The notes under the pieces: model-generated
Databases searched by the model: none
What the model was told of the DNA's origin: nothing
The model's input: the letters and a program-made list of their open reading frames with translations, nothing else
Assembly: GCA_018398765.1 (NCBI GenBank)
Contig: JAHBMJ010000754.1
Span: 1 to 33,215, forward strand
DNA length: 33,215 bases
Direction: 5' to 3'
Source of the DNA: Chromera velia
Lineage: Eukaryota > Sar > Chromeraceae
Position numbers and translations under genes: made by a program
In this document: positions 21,135 to 30,487 of the stretch, in pieces
Layout: the number at the start of each line of letters is the position of its first letter
How positions within the stretch are numbered: the stretch's first letter is position 1

Positions 21135-22756
21135 GCTCGTTATAGAAGATTTCGGTAAAAGGGAATGAGTACCTACTAGCTAAGATGGGGTGGTTAGGTC
21201 TCAGTAAAGAAGACCAGATTTATGAGCCTTCAAACTCCTGCTACTTATATGGTAGATTGGGAAAGAAAAGCCAAGGAGGACTATAGATTTCTAGAAAAGC
21301 ACCCAGGTACAAAGAGCAATAAATTTGGTGTCAGTGGCCAAAACGCGTCGCCGCGTTTCAACAAAATTAATTCTCCAGCAGATTCTCTGCATACAATTAC
21401 TTTATATGTGTCAAGTGAGATACTACCTAGACGACTAGCCTCAGGTGCAAAACATCTTTTATATATAAAAAATAGATAAGTCGGGAAGAAATTACAGAAT
21501 GTTGTATACCGTAAGGTGTACATAGTGGCGTTAGCTATAATGTAGGAATAGAGGAACAATTTGCATAGTTACGGTAAGATTAGTTACAAAAAAATCGTAA
21601 CTTCACGTTTTCTTGAAATGGGTTTATATCTTACGTTAAAAACGTAACTTCAAGATTTTAAGGCCCATAGTCTCCCCTGCGTAGAGAGAAAAGGGGGGGA
21701 TGAAGAGAAAGAAGATGAAGTCATGAAGAGTTAGGAGGCTGGAGTGGATTAGGTAGTTGTAGCTGCAGAGATTGAATTAACAGAAAAATGCACGTACTGC
21801 CATCAGCTTTACCTGTGCTACGCACGCATTGGCGTGCAACAAAACCAAAAATCCGTGCAACAACTATAAATATAAGTTCACTTATACAATAAAGTGGCCG
21901 AACTCTTGGCCAACATGCAGCCAATCCAATGGCATCCCAAATTTATTAAACAAGCCAATCTAGCTATCCTCTTAGCCAAGGGTGAGGGACTTCAAAATAG
22001 GGGATTCCGAAGGAGAAAGATAGATTGAGATTACTATACGTCAGTCTGGAGATCTACTGAATCAGACGTACCGACAAGAAAACTAGAAAACGCCTACTAT
22101 CATTGCTACTACTATAACACGACTTTAGCAAATGTTTAAGCTTCGAATGAATCAAATCAGCCCTCAATTGCTACAATAAGAACGATTAATTAGGCTCTAT
22201 TAAATTTAAACATTATATAAGCAACCATTGCTGCATCAAATCTATATTTCTAAATTAGTTATGAATCAGTTTATAATCACTTGGTACAACTTTGTAGTTA
22301 ACGCTTGTTGTTCAGATGCTTTCCTACCTATACCTAAGAATTATTTTCCATAAATTACGCCCTTAACCGTAACATTTACATTTTAGCTTATATTACGCAC
22401 CACATAAAACGTAACATGACCTTTCGAGTCATGTATATGTAACAAAGTTATATTAGTTAGTATGGCTAATACCACTATGTAGTAAGGTGCACATGCGTGC
22501 ACATACATACTTTCTGGGGCCGACCTACACGATGGCCTGTATGGGACAGCCTACAGCCACGCATACCATCACGCACCGCTGGGTACCACTGATTAATCTC
22601 CTCTCATGGCTTGCATCTCCACCTTAGGGGGAAGGTAGGAGCTGTACATTGAGTTAGATGATGTATGAGACAGACAAACGATGTAAAACTGAAAGGTTCC
22701 TGCTACACAGGACGGGAGTTTGCACTGGAGCCAGCGTTTATAGTGCAAACCTTGGC

Positions 22757-22866
22757 CGGACCTTATACATTTCATTTCATCATGTTACTTCCTTTCCATT
22801 ACGTACCATTATGCTAGCCACTTCCATCTGTGCACCTTGAAGTGTCTCTAGGGGACATAATATAGT
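22757..22866. repeat. Direct repeat, copy 1 (about 110 bp)
   Basis: Begins CGGACCTTATACATTTCATT and ends GACATAATATAG. A diverged copy with small indels lies at 23107-23206. The spacer between them contains two further short related blocks (GGCTAACACTCTCG and GGCTAACACCCTCG). Confidence 0.75.
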
Positions 22867-23106
22867 AGCAGAAGTCTGACTTCGTTCTTGGATTGATGTT
22901 GCAGTTGCGTCTCCTTGGCTAACACTCTCGAAGTTTGTAGAGCTCTGTCCCTGGCTAACACCCTCGGACCGTCAGTTTCCTTGCAGTTTTTTCCTTCAGA
23001 CGAGTCTTGCAGAGCTTCTTAGAGTCCGTCTCTTACAGAGACTTGCCCGGCCTCTCGTGGAGAGAATTGATGCAGTGGAGGTATCTACAAGGTGCCGCTT
23101 CCAGAT

Positions 23107-23206
23107 CGGACCTTATACACTTCATTCCATTATGTCACTTCCTTTTTATTACGATAGCCACTTCCATCTGCGCAGCTTGAAGTGTTCCTAGTAGACATAA
23201 TACAGA
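23107..23206. repeat. Direct repeat, copy 2 (about 100 bp)
   Basis: Begins CGGACCTTATACACTTCATT and shares CACTTCCATCTG and CTTGAAGTGT with copy 1. It is shorter by about ten bases around the TTACG(TACCATTATGC)TAGCC segment. Same orientation as copy 1, 350 bp apart. Confidence 0.75.
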
Positions 23207-23823
23207 AAAATCTTGGAGCTAATCAAACAAATCATATGAAACTCCTCAGTTTCCCCTATATAAATTTTATAAGAAAAACTGCTTTAAAGTGGAAAACTTA
23301 AAAGTCTGATACTTATACATTTCTGGTACTAGTGGTAGTCTTACTAGTTTAGTACTGAAATGACTCCTAAGTCCACAATTAAAGTGCCAATTTCTTTGCA
23401 ATTCTGAAATTCGTTTCCAAATTGAACGATGTCTAATCATGTTTTTAATAACCTAACATATATATGACGATCGACATATAACTTAAAGTCGGTACCCTAG
23501 CTTTCACTATATACCATGATGATTTTTTAACCTATATAATAATAATAATATAATAATAATGAAGTTGGCTTTGCTACAGTGGAGCCGTGTATATAGTTTT
23601 AAAAGAATCTTTCTTAAAATATAATAATCATCAATCAAAACTGTTATAACGATTAAAAAGTGAGTGAAAACACATAATTAATTTAGAATTAAATATATAT
23701 AATTTATATTTGAAGTTCAAAAATTTTAATTCAATCAATACATCCTTTTAAAACGATGCAAAAGACTAGGCAAAAGACACGTTAGCCATTTAATTCAAAT
23801 TCATTGTTGGTTTATATTTCTAA

Positions 23824-24029
23824 ACTGGGCGCCGCACATTAAAAAAAAAAAAATAGACGTCCTCACCTTTTTTTTTTTTTTTAATATCAAAAGTTAGGTT
23901 CACATTTTATGTGGACAAGTAAGCTTCAGAGTTGAAAGTGATTCTCTTCCTTTTGGAGGCACTCAAAATTAAAAAAAAAAAAAAATTAGGCCTTCCCAAC
24001 TTTTTTTTTTTCTATGTGCGGCACCTAGT
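23824..24029. mobile_element. MITE-like element, 206 bp, with TIRs and TTCTAA target duplication
   Basis: Left end ACTGGGCGCCGCACAT and the right end, reverse-complemented, ACTAGGTGCCGCACAT match at 14 of 16 positions. The hexamer TTCTAA directly flanks both sides (23818-23823 and 24030-24035). The interior has two A-tract/T-tract pairs that would fold into nested hairpins. There is no coding capacity, so movement would need a transposase supplied in trans. The superfamily is unclear. Confidence 0.75.
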
Positions 24030-24116
24030 TTCTAACTTGCCCAGTATATAGTCCTATATTATCATGCATACATGGAAAGGCTAACCAGAAGTTTTCAGTT
24101 CACATTGTGGAACGCG

Positions 24117-24235
24117 TCCTAGGCGTAGGCCATTAAAAAAAACTCTAAATTTTATTGGGCGTTTTTTTTTCTATTTTTTTTTTTAGAGTTTTTTCTTTTT
24201 TTAGAGTTTTCAATTTTGATGTTGATGCCTAGGTT
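24117..24235. mobile_element. Possible second small hairpin element with CCTAGGC ends
   Basis: GTCCTAGGCGTAGGCCATTA at the left is followed by A-tract, AACTCTAAA, T-tracts with two TTAGAGTTTT blocks, and finally GATGCCTAGG at the right. The terminal match is only 7-8 bp, and no target duplication was seen. The left end also pairs with 26190-26220, so the true partner is uncertain. Confidence 0.35.
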
Positions 24236-25452
24236 GATGCTAGAGACCTAGTCTTTGCTTCTTATTCACTATAGCCTCTTCAAAAACTTTAAAAACAATT
24301 ATACAACAAGTGAAAGTAAATGAATTAATCGAATATGCTTTATTGATTGATCAACAAGTCTGAGCAGCAAGGAAAATGAAACCATGTTCATTCAGAGAGT
24401 TTTGAACCACAGTCTTCACTCTTGCACGCCGAACCCCAGGTTGAGCCCCTATTAAACCATATACTTACAGGTTTTTAGTGACCTTCTCACTCTAAGACCA
24501 TCACTCATAGGATAATTAATATGAAAACAAAATTGTAATATTCGACTACATTGCACAAGCAGAAATTAATTCATCCAAAAGAAAACTCAGGCTGCTCAGT
24601 CAATCAAACAAAGGTAGAGAAGCATTCGTTTCCTAGGTCGTTTCTTTCTTATTCAGGGAGAAGGATGTCATAGTGATCGTTGCCCCCTTTATTCGCCCTC
24701 CACCACAAAAAAATATCTTTCTTCATTTCTTTTTTTCCGAGCACGCACAGTCTTCTGTACACATTTGTTTCCTTCGTAAAAATATGGATTCTGACATCTT
24801 TTACGAAGGAGAAACAGATTATCTCAACATACCCCCTCCACAGCCGTCTCGCGTTAACCTTGCCTTCAAGAGCACCGCCTTGACCGTCTTTAGGCAGAGA
24901 GGAGACGGGTAACGGATGAAGCCAGCCAGGTCATAAAAGAAAAAGCGTGGGTATGGTTGCATACATTAAGCAAATTAAAAGAAGAGAAAAGGGGGGAATT
25001 AGCATAAGTGCAGGCTGTTTTGAGTGCTTCAGGCAGGAGGTTCACCGGTCCTGCCGCTCATGAATCATGATCCAAAACACAAAGATTGGACGGTCAAGTG
25101 TCTTCGCGCCCCTCTATTTGAGCGCAGTGGCGAAACAGCAACATTTGGTCTGATGGTTGAAGACTGACTCGTTTTGAAAATATTCTTCAAGTTGCAGATA
25201 TCTCTGACTTTGAGCTCTAGAAGATTCGGAGAAAGAAGATGACGATGCCAGCAGATAATAAAGGCTTTGTGGGGGGGTGGGCAGAGGTTCTTCTCAGAGT
25301 GGTTGAAGTATTAGAAGAAGGCAACGTACATGTTCTATGACCGTTCAAACAAGTTTAATCATACATATAATACTATAAATTTAAATATAAAAATTTCAAG
25401 TAAAAAACGTACGAAATAATGTAAAATATACTAGGAAATAATAGAATCAAAT

Positions 25453-25779
25453 TTGCAAAGCGTTGAGGGGAGGGTTGAATCAATTTGCAAAGCTTATGAA
25501 GAGAAAAGTTGGGAAAAATTGATTGACGATCCGATTTACCGTCTGACAACTTGTGTCCGAACGGAGGGGCCGCGGGGGAGACTGAGTGATCTCTGGTATA
25601 GGCGACTGGAGCGTATGTCGATAGAAGAAGTGTGTAAGCATGGAGAGAGACAGGAAGCCCGAGGGGGTAGGGGGGTGGGGCAGGCTGAGGAGCGGGTAAG
25701 GCGGTACTTCTTGCTTCTTCTTCAGAAGGACGCCCGAAAGGCCAGTGCTTTTATTGCTGCATGTCTAAGACCGGACTGA
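25453..25779 (+). pseudogene. Probable 3' end of a non-LTR retrotransposon open frame (5'-truncated)
   Basis: A GC-richer frame runs to a TGA at 25777-25779 with pieces such as PIYRLTTCVRTEGPRGRLSD and KDARKASAFIAACLRPD. I cannot name a domain. Its position directly before a structured tail and a TCATCA run suggests the carboxyl end of a LINE reverse-transcriptase polyprotein. There is no plausible start codon, and the AT-rich sequence before about 25450 is non-coding, which fits 5' truncation during insertion. Confidence 0.4.
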
Positions 25780-25955
25780 TCCATCCTGAGAAGCAGGGTT
25801 CTGCTAGCTAGTAGTCCTAAAGTTCGGCCGCTTTAGGTGAGCATTCGCTAGCGTGCTCTTATAGCTTGCAATATGACATGAATGCTCACAGACTGCCTTT
25901 TGCCATTGGGACACGATGGCTGGTGGGTTAAGTCACCTCATCATCATCATTATCA
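25780..25955 (+). mobile_element. LINE-like 3' tail: two hairpins and a TCATCA run
   Basis: CCTAAAG (25816-25822) pairs perfectly with CTTTAGG (25831-25837) around an 8-nt loop. GTGAGCATTC (25837-25846) pairs perfectly with GAATGCTCAC (25880-25889). TCATCATCATCAT follows at 25938-25950. Non-LTR elements often end in a stem-loop recognised by their own reverse transcriptase and in a short tandem repeat tail. Confidence 0.5.
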
Positions 25956-26230
25956 GAAGAAATGACTAGGAAAATATAGACCTAGAGGCTAAAAATATAT
26001 ATTGAGTAAAAAAAAAAGTTGTTGTAAACAACTGTAAGTATTTTAAAAAAACTCGTTAAGGTTTTAGAAGCTCAAAACCGGTCTTAAATTGTTTGAGCCT
26101 CTTTTAGTTTTTGCAGGGGGGGTATTTTTGTAAATAAATTTTATTCAAGGGTTTTTTCAATTTTTTTTTTTACGTTTTTTTTTTTTTTAAATGGCCGACG
26201 CCTAGCGTCGTAGAACGCGTCGTTCAACAT

Positions 26231-27140
26231 GAGAAACGAGTCAAAGACAGTTCTTTTACCATACGTTTCACGTCAGCGTACGCCGTACGGCCTGCGAGTG
26301 GAAAGTACTGGCAGGGTCTCGAACAGGGTGAGATGATTCACGGACAAGTGTCCCCCGCCTCTCTGGCTTTACTCATTTTCTTCACCGTGACGGCTGCTCG
26401 AAGACTTCTGGCTCGATTGTCTCGCTATGACCAGAGTCACGTGTTGAATTAGTCCACGCACGTGGTGAATTCCGGAGGGTGCACGCAGTGAGTGGTTGTT
26501 TTTTATGAGCAAAGAACAATACCATAGGGAAGAGTAGGGACGCAACTCGGAGTCTCGGACTCCCCTGCAATCGGTCGGTCTCCTACAGGCAGTGCAATTA
26601 TGTCATCGTCGGGTGCATGTGTGTGTACACAAGGATCGAGGCAGGGGGGCAGCCGGGGGTTCTCTTCGATATAGCTTTCGCGAGCCCTCGCTCTACCAGC
26701 TGTGCAGATGATGCTAAGTCTCGTGCGTGCGTGTCAGGTAAGGCAAGTTCTTCATGAAGGATAATGAGGGGGAAAACATGATGCAGGGGAAGAGCCGAAA
26801 CACTCAGAGGACTGCATGGGAAAATAGGAACAGTCAGGGGCCGCACTGGGCAGGCGGGCGGATCACCATGCGTGCACGGTGCGTAGCTGCGTCGTTCTTT
26901 GGGGGTGGCATACAGGAGGACAAAGACAAAGACACCGAGGTCCTTTGGAAACGATTGACAGTCACGGCCAGTCACCATCCTTCCTGGCCTGCATGTCTGC
27001 TATCTCATGAATTGACAGACTCACATGCGCCCACACAGACACACCATTTGTTGCAGTTAGCGAAGAGCTAGTCGGTCACGAAATTAAAGAAATTCATACA
27101 GTGAATCTCAGTCAGCCAGATCAAGTTCAACAGTGTTTTT

Positions 27141-27181
<41 letters not shown>

Positions 27182-27695
27182 CTCCTTGGAAGAAGGCCGT
27201 GACTCATACATGCTTCACTTTCGAATGCACATTAGAAACTCACCTAGCCAACTTACAGGCACTCTCTGGCCTTTTTGTATCACTGTTGGTCATCTCATGG
27301 GAGCAGAGCTGTTGAGGAAAAGCGATTTCTTGCATGACACCTCTCTTTCAATGGCGCACGCGAGCAGAGCTCACCAGCACCAAAGGAGCAGAAAAGAAAC
27401 AAAAGCTTCCACTGAATGGATGAAGGACATTTGTCTGAAAGTTTTCGTTCTTACAGGCAGAGGGATTCTTTTGGCGAAAAAGTCGAACACGCGATCGGAC
27501 ACGCTTTCATGCCAGTTACAGAAAATGTGTTTTTGCTTCATTTAACAAATGAAAATTTCGTTTTCAGAGGAAACACGAACACACAAAACGCCGGGCGCCC
27601 ACCCCCGTGTGCATGGTCCCGTCCCCATTCACGCATGAATTACAAGCATGCACAAAACCATGCACTTTCACTTTTCTACCGCGCTTTCAGGTAAT
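26231..27695. other. Spacer after the AT-rich island, no gene recognised
   Basis: Composition returns to roughly balanced. It would include the 3' untranslated region of the carbonic anhydrase gene (minus strand, ending at 27696). Several open frames up to 133 codons occur on both strands, but none has a recognisable motif or a supported splice structure. No clear AATAAA on the minus strand was seen close to 27696. Confidence 0.6.
27147..27178. repeat. GT microsatellite
   Basis: A pure GT run of about 16 units inside the spacer between the island and the carbonic anhydrase gene. Confidence 0.9.
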
Positions 27696-29082
27696 TTACT
27701 CCCCACCGAGCTTCAGCTTGCCAAGGCTCTCAAGGTCGAAGCCCTTGAATTCAGGGAGACCTCCAAGATCGAACTTTCCGAAGTCAAGGCCGGGGAGTCC
27801 GAAGACGTCCTTGCCCTTGCCGGCAGCGCCGGAACCAGTGCCCGTGATGGTCTTCACGTTCTTGTTGATGGCATCAGTGTTCAGGTGGTTCACAGTCACA
27901 CGGAAGTTGCCAGCGCTTGGGAAGGGGGGGTGGTCGCCACCAGGGGACCCATCGGGTCTGGTCATGGGGCCAGCGATCATTGCCATCTGCTCTCTGGTGG
28001 CGGTGCGGGGCTCTGGGAACACGAACCATTCGACGATCTCAGAGCAGGGGGGACCAGTCAAACTGCCCTCGTAGTTGTACCAGGTCATTTTATTCTCGAA
28101 AAGAAGGTTGGGGTCGGGGAAATTTTTGTCCACAGGGATCTGGATGCCTTCCGCCGGGGTGACCTGTCCGTCAGCGGGCACACCGTTGACAAGGAGCCTC
28201 TTGAGGAATTCACTCTCCTTGCCCTCAGTGAAGAAGAATCCGGTCACCGCCGCACTCCTCTTACAGGTAACGCACGGCAATACCGCCGCTCCATTCTGAA
28301 AGACGTCCTTGTTGATGTGGACAACGTGCGCCTCCAAAGGGTAGCGGTATCCGGTGAAAGTGTGCTCAGCTGCAAACAGATGCACGAGTACATTGATACA
28401 TACATACATGCATACATGCTTACATGCAAAGCGCGTGTACTCACACAGCAAAGATTCAATGACAAAACATGCAACATTCCAAGCATGCCACAGACCCATA
28501 TACTAATATCGACTCAAGTCAAAAAGGCGGGGGAGAGTCTGACAAAATGAAATGAAACCAGGCGCTTAAGAAATTGAAGTCCAAACACCTCAGCACGTGG
28601 ACGTCTCAAGCCAGTCTGCCCCAAACATTTCACCTGCACCCAATTTCACAACCTGCCTGCCTGCCTGCCTGCCTGCCTGCCCGTCTGTCTATCGGTCTGT
28701 CTGTCTGTCTGTCTGTCTATCTCCCGGTCTCTCGGTCTTTCGGTCTCCCGGTCTCTCGTGTCTCCCGGTCTCTCGGTCTCTCGGTCTCTCGGTCTCTCGG
28801 TCTGTCGGTCTCTCGGTCTGTCGGTCTGTCGGTCTGTCTGTCTGTCTGTCTGTCAGTATTTCTGATGTGGTTAGTCCGACTGACATACCTCCGGCATGGA
28901 AGTGGAACTCTTTGGCGATGAACGTCTCTCCGTCGTAGTACAACTCTCCGAAATTCTGGGAACCAAATCGCTCGGCAACGGTGATCTCGATGTTTCTCAG
29001 CTTGAAGTAACCGAGAGTGTCGCCAGTCACATTCATGGGGAGCTGCAAGGGAATTCAGGAACGTGCGTGCACGTGTGCGCGC

Positions 29083-29117
<35 letters not shown>

Positions 29118-29132
29118 TGTGTGTGTGAGTGA

Positions 29133-29177
<45 letters not shown>

Positions 29178-30487
29178 TGAGTGTGTTTGTGTAGATGCCA
29201 TTAATCAGAGAAATCCTTCTTTCTTCCGGTCTTTGTGTCTCTTCCGTGGGCACGTCTGCACTGGCCTTTCTCCTTTGTCGCAAAGTGGACAGACAGAGGG
29301 ACAGACGGGTAGACAAATCTACAAAGGGGCAGAGGGCCGGCCAAACAGACAAGCAGAGCAAAAATTCGGCAAATGCAGAGACGGAAAAGCGACCAGGCAC
29401 ACAGAAAGGCGGACAGAAAGGCAGGCAGGCACACACAGACACACTCAGACACACCCACGCACACTCTCCCTCCCTCCCCCCCCTTCCTCCTTCCATTCCG
29501 CCCCCCCTTCACTCTCACCGAGCTGGAGAAAGAGAAAAAGAGGAGAAAAGGAAAAACGGAAGGAAAGAACATCAATTCTGCAGGTGATAATCTGCTGTCC
29601 GTGACGAGGCGACGTCATGCTTCCAGATCGAAAAGAGAGAGAGATGCCTGCCAGGAGGAACTGACTGACCCCTTTGTAGTCCCAGCTCATCGGGAGGTCG
29701 TTCGTCGTGGTAATCTCATCCTCAAAGAAGTCGATTGGGGATTGTCTCTGCGTATGTTATGTACACGCAGCAACTCGATAAAGATTAGGGACTGATGCAC
29801 GTGTCAACATTCCGCAAGTCGATCGGGTTGTGGTGATCTTTTTCTCGATAAGATCCATCGATGCTTGTTGCAAGCTTGCATGTCCTTGTGCAAGAACAGC
29901 TAGTGTGGAGTGCAGCAGGACCACAGCATACGATTTGAGGGGGTGGTGGGCGGGAAGAAACACCACAAAGACTTTCACAACCGTTGCGTTGCAGGAGTTC
30001 ACGCGTGTGTTGCACACGTATGTTGCTGATTCAGGCTAGGTCACAGATGCAGACATCCGTCCTGGATGTGCCTTACCGGGGGACTGCCGCCTGCACAATC
30101 GTCCAGTCCGTCGGTTGCCCAGTCCTGGCCCTGCACGCGGGAAAGACAGGTCATGCAGACATGGACTCAGGTCAGTCAAAACGCGTTTGTATATACAGGG
30201 GCAGAAGTCTTAAGGTTGCTCAGCAAAGGTGAAGAATGGCGCCAAGAAGTGCAATATCTGTTTGTTTGACGTGCTGCGAGGCGTATTTCTTCTGTGTACT
30301 GCACATATATATCGTTCACGCTCAGTGCACACTCATAATTGGTCGTATCGTTCACGCTCACCTGCTCCCTGTAAGTGAAGCCAACGTTTTGGGTGGCAGA
30401 GTTGGATCCTTCGAGCCCCTGCCAGAAAGGTCCGCTGACAGCCACAGCGCCTGGAACTGCGACAACGAGCGCAGCGATGAACTTCAT
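27696..30487 (-). CDS. Alpha-type carbonic anhydrase, secreted, five exons, complete
   Basis: Exons on the minus strand: 30487-30362, 30130-30077, 29747-29670, 29042-28889 and 28369-27696, all phase-consistent, giving 361 codons and a TAA stop. Residues 1-17 (MKFIAALVVAVPGAVAV) form a signal peptide. Alpha-CA landmarks: RQSPIDF (exon 3), FHFH with zinc-ligand His133 and His135, EHTF, third zinc ligand His152 in LEAHVVH, and EGSLTGPPCSE with the gatekeeper Thr242. Cys54 and Cys246 sit where extracellular alpha-CAs form their disulfide. The enzyme would hydrate CO2 to bicarbonate outside the cell or in a secretory compartment. Oddities: Glu replaces the usual Gln before FHFH, Gly follows the gatekeeper Thr where Thr is common, PCVTCKRS is inserted before the AVTGFFF strand, and residues about 318-361 form a Gly/Leu/Phe/Lys-rich tail. 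The start ATG at 30487 was chosen because it opens directly into the signal peptide. Confidence 0.88.
28650..28856. repeat. CTGC/GTCT/CGGTCTCT microsatellite cluster in a carbonic anhydrase intron
   Basis: CTGC repeats (about 28650-28680), GTCT repeats, CGGTCTCT/CGGTCTGT octamer-like repeats and GTCT again. It occupies most of the intron between exons 4 and 5 (28888-28370) of the minus-strand gene. Confidence 0.85.
29083..29178. repeat. Compound (GT)n(GA)n microsatellite in a carbonic anhydrase intron
   Basis: GT runs, broken by TTTGTG and GAGTGAG, followed by about 11 GA units. It sits in the intron between exons 3 and 4 of the minus-strand gene; the next 300 nt are C/A-rich low-complexity sequence. 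Confidence 0.85.
30431..30487 (-). other. Signal peptide of the carbonic anhydrase
   Basis: The first 19 codons give a lysine at position 3, a hydrophobic core of Ala, Val, Ile and Leu, and a small-residue cleavage region around AVAVSG before the mature SGPFWQG. Cleavage is expected near residues 17-19. This places the enzyme in the secretory pathway; a plastid-targeting bipartite leader is possible but not evident. Confidence 0.7.

Larger units (their letters stand above)
19233..26230. other. AT-rich intergenic island with transposon-like debris
   Basis: Seven kilobases of strongly AT-rich sequence between the two convergent genes, unlike the roughly balanced composition on either side. No intact gene is visible. 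Separate entries describe the elements I could define. The parts not listed (about 21140-22750, 23215-23815 and 24240-25450) hold A/T runs, short inverted motifs and a few short open frames without recognisable similarity. One of these is 24784-24912 on the plus strand, reading MDSDIFYEGETDYLNIPPPQ. Confidence 0.8.

Noticed and set aside
26598-26978. Minus-strand open frame of 126 codons
   Set aside because: No recognisable motif, Pro/Cys/His-rich composition, and no splice or codon support.
27648-28550. Plus-strand open frame of 300 codons
   Set aside because: It is the antisense of the last carbonic anhydrase exon, whose minus-strand reading has clear catalytic motifs.
28574-28938. Plus-strand frames rich in SVCLSV and GLSVSRS repeats
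   Set aside because: They are readings of the CTGC/GTCT microsatellites in a carbonic anhydrase intron.
29201-29604. Open frames on both strands near 29.2-29.6 kb
   Set aside because: Low-complexity C/A-rich intron sequence of the carbonic anhydrase gene; no domains, and composition explains the lack of stops.
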